NCBI GenBank assembly: GCA_021852245.1 | Contig: JAJZNY010000028.1 | Location: 1 to 8,046 of the forward strand | Origin: Planctomycetota bacterium | GTDB taxonomy: Bacteria > Planctomycetota > Phycisphaerae > WQYP01 | Reading direction: 5' to 3' | Length of the DNA: 8,046 bases | Shown here: positions 1 to 6,200 of the stretch, piece after piece | Numbering within the stretch: position 1 is the stretch's first letter | Layout: each line of letters opens with the position of its first letter | The notes under the pieces: model-generated | What the model was told of the DNA's origin: nothing | The model's input: the letters and a program-made list of their open reading frames with translations, nothing else | Databases searched by the model: none | Made by a program: the position numbers and the translations under genes

Positions 1-535
1 CATCCGCCTCCTCAAACACATGATCCGGCAGTGTTTCCTGAACCCTCACACCGGTCGTTTTGGCAACAACGTCATTAACGGATTCCAGATGTTGCGCATT
101 GAGCGTCGTAAATACGTGGATTCCGGCCTCCAGCAATTCCATGACATCCTGCCATCGTTTGGAATGCCGCATGCCCGGGGCATTCGTGTGGGCCAACTCA
201 TCAATGAGTATGATCTCCGGCTTTTTTCGCAGCGCCGCGTCGAGATCAAACTCCCGCAGAAGAATTCCTCGATATTGAATCTGCAGATGGGGCAGAATAT
301 CCAACCCCAGCAGCAGGCGCTCCGTATCGGGTCGAATATGCGGCTCCGCGTACCCGACCAGTATCTGGTGTCCCTCTATCGCCAGTTGCCGGGCGCTCTC
401 CAGCATGGCGTACGTCTTGCCCACACCGGCCACCGCGCCGAAAAATATTTTCAGACGGCCGCGCCGCTGTCGCTTTTCTTCGCGCAGCGCGTAACCCAGC
501 AGGGCCTCGGGACTTGGACGGGTTGCTTCATCCAT
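1..535 (-). CDS. kdpD: KdpD sensor histidine kinase, N-terminal part (cut by left window edge)
   Basis: This is the osmosensitive K+ sensor kinase that phosphorylates KdpE to switch on the kdp operon. Only the first 178 residues are in the window, covering the cytoplasmic KdpD N-terminal domain. The rest (USP-like domain, four membrane spans, GAF and kinase domains in the family, about 900 residues in all) lies off the left edge. Visible family marks are the Walker A segment GAVAGVGKT at residues 33-41, GYAEPH at 61-66, FDLDAAL at 96-102, the Walker B-like ILIDELAHTNAPG at 109-121, KRWQD at 126-130 and the LNAQHLES/NDVV stretch at 145-157. The ATG at 535 lies one base after the kdpC stop, with a weak GGAA at 541-544, so translation is probably coupled. 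Two positions differ from the usual sequence: HIR in place of HGR after GYxEP, and RHSKRW in place of RHPKRW. The family call is very secure. Confidence 0.96.
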   Translation of the reverse strand, partial: MDEATRPSPEALLGYALREEKRQRRGRLKIFFGAVAGVGKTYAMLESARQLAIEGHQILVGYAEPHIRPDTERLLLGLDILPHLQIQYRGILLREFDLDAALRKKPEIILIDELAHTNAPGMRHSKRWQDVMELLEAGIHVFTTLNAQHLESVNDVVAKTTGVRVQETLPDHVFEEAD

Positions 536-536
536 A

Positions 537-1166
537 TCATTTCCGCAACGGATGATTCGACTGCTTTTGTAACTTCCGACACAGCCGATTAAGCCGGATA
601 TTCAACTCCAGCACATCAATATAACGCTCGCCGAAAAACCCCAGCCACGGCATTTCAATGGACTGCCGGATCAATCGTCGCAGCACCACCGGTGAAACAT
701 GCCGTGCCCGGGCTACCCGCGGAACCTGATAATAAGCCGCTGCCGGCGAAATATCCGGGTCCAATCCGCTGCCGGAACTGGTCACCAGATCGACGGGGAT
801 TCGTGCTTTATCCCCCGGATCGGCCTTCTGAAGTCGGGCTATGGCCGTCGCAACTTCTTTGACCAATGCCGGATTCCGCGGCCCCAAGTTTGATCCGCCG
901 GAATTATCCGCATCATACGGCGGGCTCGTTGCCGATGGGCGCGGCCAGAAATATCCCGGCCCTGAAAAATTCTGGGCAATCAGCACAGAGCCTCCGGCAG
1001 TCTTCTGACTTTGTGCCGGACTGCCGGATCGGGAAATCAAACTGCCGTTGGCTTGGAACGGAAAAACCACCTGCCCCAAAGCCGTGATGGCCATGGGGTA
1101 GATAATACCCGTCAGCAATCCCAGCAACAGAAAGATCGTAAGGCAGGGTCGAATGATGTTACGCAT
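537..1166 (-). CDS. kdpC: K+-transporting P-type ATPase subunit KdpC
   Basis: KdpC is the single-span, mostly periplasmic subunit of the KdpFABC pump and assists the KdpA-KdpB assembly. The 209-residue protein has one N-terminal membrane segment (about residues 8-30). It then shows the family blocks GSVLIAQNF (59-67), YFWPRPSAT (72-80), SGGSNLGPRNPAL (89-101), PVDLVTSSGSGLDPDISPAAA (about 124-144), QVPRVARAR (147-155) and GFFGERYIDVLELN (176-189). It is somewhat longer than the usual 190 or so residues, owing to a serine/glutamine-rich linker at about 44-58 and a basic tail after 195. The ATG at 1166 is preceded by AGGGA about 7-8 bases upstream. It follows kdpB by 59 bases and abuts kdpD. 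The usual glycine in GSxLIGQ is alanine here. The identification is secure. Confidence 0.97.
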   Translation of the reverse strand: MRNIIRPCLTIFLLLGLLTGIIYPMAITALGQVVFPFQANGSLISRSGSPAQSQKTAGGSVLIAQNFSGPGYFWPRPSATSPPYDADNSGGSNLGPRNPALVKEVATAIARLQKADPGDKARIPVDLVTSSGSGLDPDISPAAAYYQVPRVARARHVSPVVLRRLIRQSIEMPWLGFFGERYIDVLELNIRLNRLCRKLQKQSNHPLRK

Positions 1167-1225
1167 GGCAAATCCCTGTTTCTAAAACCAGCCGTTCATG
1201 TTTCCCAAAAAGCCTGGCTGCCGCT

Positions 1226-3307
1226 TCACCCGTGAATTCCGCTCACCGCCAGCCCAATCAGCACGTCGATAATTTTGATACCGATGAAAGGTGTGATCAA
1301 TCCGCCCAGCCCGTAGATGAGCAGATTATCGCGCAGCAGCACCGCCGCCGGTTTGGCCCGGTATTGTACCCCGCGGAGCGCAATAGGAATGAGAAATATA
1401 ATAATCAGGGCATTGAAAATAACCGCTGAAAGGATCGCGGTATGCGGATTAAGATGCATGATATTCAGTGCCGAAAGCTGCGGATAGGTGGTGGCGAATA
1501 TGACGGGAATGATGGCGAAATATTTCGCCACGTCGTTGGCGACTGAAAAGGTGGTTAGCGCCCCGCGTGTCATCAGCAGTTGCTTTCCGGTCTCCACCAC
1601 CTCAATGAGCTTGGTCGGGTTGGAATCCAAATCGATCATATTGGCCGCTTCCTTGGCGGCTTGCGTACCCGTATTCATCGCCACTGCCACATCCGCTTGT
1701 GCCAGGGCGGGCGCATCGTTGCTTCCGTCTCCCGTCATCGCCACCAGGCGCCCCTGGCTTTGATATTCACGAATCAGTTTGAGCTTACTTTCCGGCAGCG
1801 CCTCAGCCACGAAATCGTCCACACCCGCTTCCGCCGCAATCGCCGCCGCCGTCAGAGGATTGTCGCCCGTTACCATCACGGTCCTGATACCCATGCGCCT
1901 CAAATCCGCGAAACGCTGCTTGATACCCCGTTTGACAATATCCTTCAATTCAATAACGCCCAACGCTTCTTTCCCCTCAGCCACCATGAGCGGCGTGCCG
2001 CCACGGCGGGAAATATCCGCAACGCACTCAAGCAGTTGTTGCGGCACATCGCCGCCGAGTTCACGCACGAAGCGGCTTACGGCGTCCGCTGCGCCCTTGC
2101 GTATCTTTCGGTCGCCGATGTCAACCCCGCTCATGCGCGTCTGCGCGGAAAACGGCACAAATACCGCGTCCAGGGCGTGCATGTCCCGTTCCCGAATCCC
2201 GAATTCACGCTTCGCCAATTTAACGACACTTCGTCCTTCCGGTGTTTCGTCCGTCAGTGATGAAAGCTGTGCCATATCCGCCAGTCTCTTCGCAGGGATA
2301 TCCGGCGCCGGATGAAATGCCACCGCCTCCCGGTTCCCCATCGTGATGGTTCCCGTCTTATCCAACAGCAGCACATCCACATCACCCGCCGCCTCCACAC
2401 ACCGACCCGAAGTTGCGATCACGTTTGCCTGCACCATCCGATTCATGCCCGCAATTCCAATCGCACTCAGCAATCCGCCAATGGTCGTCGGAATCAGGCA
2501 TACCAGCAGTGCCACCAGCGACGTAACATCCACGGCCGTCCCCCGGTGGGCCAGTTGTGCCGCAAGAACGGAAAACGGCTGCAGCGTCGCAACGGCCAGC
2601 AGACAGATAATGGTGAACCCGGCCAGCAGAATACCCAGCGCAATTTCATTGGGCGTCTTACCCCGACGCGCCCCCTCCACCATGGAAATCATCCGATCCA
2701 AAAATGTTTCCCCGGGTTTGGCCGTCACCTGAATAATAAGATAATCTGACAATACACGCGTTCCGCCCGTAACACTCGATCGGTCGCCGCCGCTCTCTCG
2801 TATGACCGGCGCCGATTCGCCCGTGATGGCCGATTCATCCACCGAGGCAACACCCTCTACAACTGTCCCGTCCGAGGGAATAACTTCATTGGCTTCAACT
2901 AATAGCAGGTCGCCGTTGGCGAGTTGCGACGCAGAGGTCATCTCTGCTTTTGCATCCCGCTTCGGTGCCGAAAGGCGCCGTGCAGGCGTGTCCTTCCTCG
3001 ATTTTCGCAGCGAATCCGCCTGTGCTTTTCCGCGTCCCTCCGCAGCCGCCTCGGCAAAATTGGCAAATATCACGGTAAACCACAGCCAGATCGTAATCCA
3101 TAGCTCTTCCGCAGCCGCGCCTGAATGGGTCATGACGCTGTGAATCGCCACACAACTCGTAATGATGCTGCCGATGTAGACCACAAACATCACAGGATTG
3201 CGCACCTGTTGCATCGGCGATAATTTGCGCACCGCGTCCCATGACGCCTGCCGCAGGATCGCCGCGCTGAACAGTCCGATACGCTGCTTTTTTACCGCGT
3301 CGCTCAT
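1226..3307 (-). CDS. kdpB: K+-transporting P-type ATPase subunit KdpB (catalytic ATPase)
   Basis: KdpB is the ATP-hydrolysing P-type ATPase subunit that energises high-affinity K+ import. The 693-residue length is close to the E. coli protein (682). Motifs in order are the actuator-domain TGES at 162-165, the [11 protein letters not shown] block at 178-188, the ion-site LIPTTIGG at 271-278, and the phosphorylation motif DKTGTIT at 316-322 with Asp316 as phospho-acceptor. These are followed by ETPEGRS at 354-360, the nucleotide-binding KGAADA at 404-409, MVTGDNP at 478-484 and the hinge [11 protein letters not shown] at 525-535. The membrane residues Asp592 and Lys595 (in NDVAKYF) match the pair known to be essential in E. 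coli. Ser165 corresponds to the inhibitory phosphorylation site reported there. The ATG at 3307 has AAGGGG nine bases upstream. The gene starts 73 bases after kdpA stops. All catalytic residues are intact. Confidence 0.99.
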   Translation of the reverse strand: MSDAVKKQRIGLFSAAILRQASWDAVRKLSPMQQVRNPVMFVVYIGSIITSCVAIHSVMTHSGAAAEELWITIWLWFTVIFANFAEAAAEGRGKAQADSLRKSRKDTPARRLSAPKRDAKAEMTSASQLANGDLLLVEANEVIPSDGTVVEGVASVDESAITGESAPVIRESGGDRSSVTGGTRVLSDYLIIQVTAKPGETFLDRMISMVEGARRGKTPNEIALGILLAGFTIICLLAVATLQPFSVLAAQLAHRGTAVDVTSLVALLVCLIPTTIGGLLSAIGIAGMNRMVQANVIATSGRCVEAAGDVDVLLLDKTGTITMGNREAVAFHPAPDIPAKRLADMAQLSSLTDETPEGRSVVKLAKREFGIRERDMHALDAVFVPFSAQTRMSGVDIGDRKIRKGAADAVSRFVRELGGDVPQQLLECVADISRRGGTPLMVAEGKEALGVIELKDIVKRGIKQRFADLRRMGIRTVMVTGDNPLTAAAIAAEAGVDDFVAEALPESKLKLIREYQSQGRLVAMTGDGSNDAPALAQADVAVAMNTGTQAAKEAANMIDLDSNPTKLIEVVETGKQLLMTRGALTTFSVANDVAKYFAIIPVIFATTYPQLSALNIMHLNPHTAILSAVIFNALIIIFLIPIALRGVQYRAKPAAVLLRDNLLIYGLGGLITPFIGIKIIDVLIGLAVSGIHG

Positions 3308-3380
3308 CGATTCATACCCCTTTCAATTCCCCGTAAACCCTCATGGCTGTGCATCTCGCGCAAATTCCTGCCTCACCCAG

Positions 3381-5138
3381 TCAATGCACAACATGCATAA
3401 GACCCTCGGCGATCGGCCCCAGGGCCAGCGCCGGAAGAAATATTAATCCGCTGATCAGGGCAATCGTCCCCGCCAAAATCACTCCAAACAGAGGCGTATG
3501 CGTGGGGAAGGTGCCGACGTTCGGGGGTGATGCCTTACGTTTCGCCACACTCCCAGCCAGAGCCACCGTGGCGATAATCGACCAGAATCGACCCGCCAGC
3601 ATCAATATCCCGCCCAGTATGTTGTAAAAATCGGTGTTGCCGTTAAGCCCCGCAAATGCGCTCCCGTTATTGTTCGACATGCTCGTCATCGCATAGAGAA
3701 TTTCAGAAAATCCATGCGGACCGGGATTACCGACACTCGCCACCGCCGATGGCGTCACCGATGCAATCGCTGTTCCGATCAATGTGAGTGCGGGCGGAAT
3801 CAGAATCGCCAGTGAAACCATCTTGATTTCAAATGCCCCGATCTTTTTCCCCAGATACTCCGGCGTACGCCCGACCATCAAACCGCACAAAAACACCGCC
3901 ACCATCGCCGTAATCAGCATGCCGGTAAGGCCGGTACCTACGCCTCCGAAGATCACTTCTCCGGTCTTCATCAACCACATCGGAATCAGACCTCCGAAAG
4001 GCGTATAGGAATCCAACATGGAATTCACGGCCCCTGTGGATGTCCCTGTCGCGACGCAGGTCCAGATGGCGGAATTGGCCGGGCCGAATCGAAGCTCCTT
4101 CCCCTCCATATTTCCCCCCGGTGCCAGCGCCGTATGATGCTGGTTGACAATCGATGGAAACAGCGGATTGCGCTGCTGCTCAAAAGTGAAACACAGCGCT
4201 GTGCAAATAATAAAAATGCCCGCCATGGTCGCCAGCAGAACATGCCCCTGTCGCCTGTCGCTTATCATCTCTCCAAACGTGAAACAGGACGCTGCCGGAA
4301 TCAACAACATCGACAGCATCTCAAGAAAATCGGTCAAGCCATCCGGATTTTCATACGGATGGGCTGAATTGGCATTAAAAAAACCACCCCCATTGGTGCC
4401 AAGCTCCTTAATCGCTTCCTGCGACGCCACCGGCCCCATCGCGATGGTCTGCGTTCCCGCGGTCTTCGTCGCTCCGCCTCCGCTGACCGCCGCCGCGCTC
4501 GAAAGCGTATGCACGGTGACCTCGGCCCGCAGCGTCTGAACCACTCCCTGGGAAATCAATACCACCGACAGCAGCACCGCGATCGGCAGCAGAATGTAGA
4601 GGACCGACCGCACCAGATCCACCCAGAAATTCCCCAGCCTGCCCGTCCCCTTCGCCGCCAGCGCCCGAATAAACGCCGCCATGACCGCGATTCCCGTTGC
4701 CGCCGAAAGAAAATTCTGCACCGTCATGCCCAGCATCTGGGTCAGCAGGCTCATCGTCGCTTCGCCGGAATAATTCTGCCAGTTGGTGTTGGTCACAAAG
4801 CTTGCCGCCGTATTAAACGCCAGTGCGGGCCCAACCGCCGCCTGATGCGCCGGGTTCAACGGCAGATGCTGCTGCACCATCTGCAGAACAAACAGAAATG
4901 CAAACCCGATCGCGTTAAATGCCAGACACGCAACCGCATACTGCCGCCAATCCTGCTGATCGTCCGGCCGAATACCAGCCACGGCATAAATAGCCGATTC
5001 TGCCTTTCCAAAAATATGCCCCAGCAAAGGCGGACGCTCCATCTGAAACACTTTCGCCATATAGCTGCCCAGCGGCTTGGCAGCCAGCAGCACTGCGGCC
5101 AGAAGAAACGCCAGTTGGGCCCATCCGTCGTACCACAT
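3381..5138 (-). CDS. kdpA: K+-transporting P-type ATPase subunit KdpA (K+-binding channel-like subunit)
   Basis: KdpA is the channel-like subunit that selects K+ and passes it to KdpB. The chosen ATG at 5138 gives 585 residues beginning MWYDGWAQLAF, as in the family. It has GGAG eight bases upstream and overlaps the kdpF stop by one base. An in-frame ATG at 5234 would add 32 residues that read through kdpF in the wrong frame, so it is rejected. The four pore loops are visible: TNTNWQ at 116-121, GTNGGG at 247-252, TGTSTGAVN at 364-372 and SNNNGSA at 488-494. Other family blocks are GPVASQEAIKELG (235-247), FGEMISDRRQG (288-298), GRTPEYLGKKI (423-433) and PALALGPIAE (569-578). Residues about 203-232 form an Ala/Gly/Thr-rich stretch roughly a dozen residues longer than in E. 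coli. Many hydrophobic spans are present. Confidence 0.98.
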   Translation of the reverse strand: MWYDGWAQLAFLLAAVLLAAKPLGSYMAKVFQMERPPLLGHIFGKAESAIYAVAGIRPDDQQDWRQYAVACLAFNAIGFAFLFVLQMVQQHLPLNPAHQAAVGPALAFNTAASFVTNTNWQNYSGEATMSLLTQMLGMTVQNFLSAATGIAVMAAFIRALAAKGTGRLGNFWVDLVRSVLYILLPIAVLLSVVLISQGVVQTLRAEVTVHTLSSAAAVSGGGATKTAGTQTIAMGPVASQEAIKELGTNGGGFFNANSAHPYENPDGLTDFLEMLSMLLIPAASCFTFGEMISDRRQGHVLLATMAGIFIICTALCFTFEQQRNPLFPSIVNQHHTALAPGGNMEGKELRFGPANSAIWTCVATGTSTGAVNSMLDSYTPFGGLIPMWLMKTGEVIFGGVGTGLTGMLITAMVAVFLCGLMVGRTPEYLGKKIGAFEIKMVSLAILIPPALTLIGTAIASVTPSAVASVGNPGPHGFSEILYAMTSMSNNNGSAFAGLNGNTDFYNILGGILMLAGRFWSIIATVALAGSVAKRKASPPNVGTFPTHTPLFGVILAGTIALISGLIFLPALALGPIAEGLMHVVH

Positions 5139-5227
5139 CAGAATTTCTCCGCCAGTAATAGCGCAACGATCAGATACACCAGCAATCCAAACGTAACGGC
5201 CAGAAGAATCCAGTCCCAAAAGCTCAT
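5138..5227 (-). CDS. kdpF: KdpF, small stabilising subunit of the Kdp ATPase
   Basis: This 29-residue membrane peptide, MSFWDWILLAVTFGLLVYL followed by IVALLLAEKF, has the KdpF hallmarks: one hydrophobic helix, the LVYLxxALL core and a C-terminal EKF. KdpF is known in E. coli to stabilise the KdpABC complex. It is too short for ordinary gene callers. The ATG at 5227 shares four bases (ATGA) with the stop of the upstream micropeptide and has GAGGG at 5235-5239, seven bases upstream. Its TGA (5138-5140) shares one base with the kdpA ATG. Its position directly before kdpA, its size and its sequence agree with the family, so the call is strong despite its brevity. Confidence 0.93.
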   Translation of the reverse strand: MSFWDWILLAVTFGLLVYLIVALLLAEKF

Positions 5228-5319
5228 CGTTCAACCCTCGAAATCAAGTCAAATACCCATACCAGCACAAAGCAACTGGCAAAAAATGCGATCCCCAGCA
5301 ACCACAGCACCCACACCAT
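5224..5319 (-). CDS. 31-residue single-span membrane micropeptide heading the kdp operon
   Basis: This short open reading frame starts with ATG at 5319 and encodes MVWVLWLLGIAFFASCFVLV followed by WVFDLISRVER. Residues 2-23 form one strongly hydrophobic helix with three tryptophans and one cysteine. The tail has an Asp at 24 and three arginines, as expected for a cytoplasmic C-terminus. Real translation is supported by a perfect AGGAGG seven bases upstream, the best ribosome site in the window, and by the ATGA overlap with kdpF. I dimly recall similar unnamed peptides ahead of kdpF in other genomes, with a conserved aromatic/aliphatic helix ending in a D-x-L element, but I cannot verify this. 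It may be an accessory subunit of the Kdp complex or a translated leader that sets up coupling. No named family is assigned. Confidence 0.75.
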   Translation of the reverse strand: MVWVLWLLGIAFFASCFVLVWVFDLISRVER

Positions 5320-5326
5320 TCCGCAG

Positions 5327-5332
5327 CCTCCT
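5327..5332 (-). promoter_or_regulatory. Strong ribosome binding site of the kdp-leading micropeptide
   Basis: The minus strand reads AGGAGG here, a full match to the core Shine-Dalgarno sequence, with seven bases before the ATG at 5319. It is much stronger than the sites before kdpB, kdpC or kdpD. It fixes the start of the micropeptide and probably loads ribosomes for the coupled micropeptide-kdpF-kdpA cluster. Confidence 0.8.
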
Positions 5333-5395
5333 GTCAGCACACATCACCACAGCGGCGCACAACCGTCGTCCGCAACCTTATGTTTATCCGGCGAT

Positions 5396-5415
5396 GTATA
5401 AAAAAGGTGTAAAAA
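5396..5415 (-). promoter_or_regulatory. Putative KdpE operator (direct repeat of T-rich half-sites)
   Basis: On the minus strand, TTTTTACAC (5415-5407) is followed by TTTTTATAC (5404-5396). These two nine-base half-sites differ at one base and start 11 bp apart, one helical turn. This is the head-to-tail layout bound by OmpR/PhoB-type regulators. From memory, the E. coli kdp operator contains the same two half-sites at the same spacing, in the opposite order. The box lies 76 bp upstream of the first kdp start codon. No convincing -35/-10 pair follows: TTTACA within the first half-site and GATAAA at 5388-5383 are 19 bp apart, and CATAAG at 5382-5377 is another weak -10 candidate. Activator-dependent promoters often look weak. 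The remainder of the 263-bp divergent region shows nothing else convincing. Confidence 0.7.
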
Positions 5416-5569
5416 CCGATTTTCTCCCGGCGATCCTCCCCATTAAGCTGTGACCTTCGCCCGCGCCCGCCGCTCATCAGTGTACCGTTTCGACGCTTCG
5501 AAAATTATTCAATCGATGGTAATATGAACTGCGCAACTGCTGCGTGAGGCCAAAAATCAGGGTCGAAGT

Positions 5570-5575
5570 AAGGAG
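5570..5575 (+). promoter_or_regulatory. Ribosome binding site of the lipoprotein gene
   Basis: AAGGAG lies seven bases before the ATG at 5583. It selects that start over the in-frame ATG at 5544, which has no such site and would place 13 residues, including arginines and a lysine, before a proper signal peptide. Confidence 0.8.
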
Positions 5576-5582
5576 CTGTTCC

Positions 5583-6164
5583 ATGCAGAAGAAAATAAAA
5601 TTCTTAGCGGCGCTGGTCGTCGGATGTGGACTTTCCCTTACCCTCACCGGCTGCAGCCAGGGAGAATGGTCATCCTTTTGGGTCGGCGTCAACGCCCCCG
5701 GTCCCGGTCTGGGTCCGGCTCCCTACGCCTACGAATATTATTACGCTCCGGCCTATCAGGCCTATTACTGTTATTATCCCGACCGCGGCTGGTGCTATTT
5801 CCCGGGTGAACCGCCCGCCGGGGCCGTCTTTTATTCCGGAAGCGTCGCGTATCTTCCTCCACCGGGCCCACCCCCGACTCAGGTGCAATTTTATTTTGAT
5901 CGCGACCACAACGCCTATTATTACCACGGACCCCATAACCGTTGGCACTTTCTACCCGGTCGCCCGCCGCAGGACGCACCCCAATGGCGCGGTCCACGCC
6001 CCGGCCCCCATCAATTACCCCCGCCGGTCTTCAATCGCCCATTTCGCGGGCGCGGGCAACCCCAACGTGGCCGAGGCGACCGCCATGGCTATCAGCAGCG
6101 GGGGGGTGGACCGAATCAATACAACGGCAATGGCAACGGGCAGGGGAATGGTTGGGGGCATTAA
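5583..6164 (+). CDS. Tyr/Pro/Gly-rich lipoprotein of unknown function
   Basis: I do not recognise a named family. The 193-residue product starts with a lipoprotein signal peptide: MQKKIK, a hydrophobic core (7-21) and a lipobox LTGC with Cys24 as the predicted lipidated residue. Ser25 follows, which in enteric sorting rules favours the outer membrane. The mature part is rich in aromatics and proline. It contains two related units, residues 60-80 (AYYCYYPDRGWCYFPGEPP core) and 111-131 (AYYYHGPHNRWHFLPGRPP core), with 9 of 21 identical positions and a shared W-x-aromatic/L-PG-x-PP pattern. They are separated by a PPPGPPP linker. From about 137 the chain is a low-complexity tail rich in Arg, Gly, Pro and Gln, ending in an Asn/Gly repeat. 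A surface or envelope role is inferred. It diverges from the kdp operon and converges on the ABC gene with a 36-bp gap and no clear terminator. Confidence 0.85.
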   Translation: MQKKIKFLAALVVGCGLSLTLTGCSQGEWSSFWVGVNAPGPGLGPAPYAYEYYYAPAYQAYYCYYPDRGWCYFPGEPPAGAVFYSGSVAYLPPPGPPPTQVQFYFDRDHNAYYYHGPHNRWHFLPGRPPQDAPQWRGPRPGPHQLPPPVFNRPFRGRGQPQRGRGDRHGYQQRGGGPNQYNGNGNGQGNGWGH

Positions 6165-6200
6165 TATTCGGCTCTCGGACGGCAGAGGTTGAAACCCGCC

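Noticed and set aside
1580..2260. Plus-strand open frame of 226 codons
   Set aside because: Antisense to the highly conserved kdpB; Arg/His-rich composition with no recognisable motif.
5139..5234. N-terminal extension of KdpA from the in-frame ATG at 5234
   Set aside because: The added 32 residues are polar, unlike any KdpA start, and run out of frame through kdpF. The ATG at 5138 has a good ribosome site and gives the family N-terminus.
4509..5453. Plus-strand open frame of 314 codons
   Set aside because: It lies antisense to kdpA, kdpF and the micropeptide. Its product is rich in Arg, Gln and His with no domain pattern, as expected from the complement of membrane-protein codons.
5497..5525. 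Plus-strand promoter (TTCGAA and TAATAT, 17-bp spacing) for the lipoprotein gene
   Set aside because: Only about 3 of 6 and 4 of 6 matches to the sigma-70 boxes; too weak to list as a feature.
5531..5545. Small hairpin (GCGCA-loop-TGCGT) in the lipoprotein 5' leader
   Set aside because: The stem is only four or five pairs, one a wobble, with no following T-run and no known leader element.
5626..6192. Second plus-strand frame of 188 codons over the lipoprotein gene
   Set aside because: No ribosome site, no signal peptide and a Pro/Ile/Thr-rich composition. The 5583 frame has an AAGGAG site and a lipobox, so this is its shadow.
6165..6200. Bidirectional terminator between the convergent lipoprotein and ABC genes
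   Set aside because: Only a four-pair GGTT/AACC stem is seen and no T-run on either strand.
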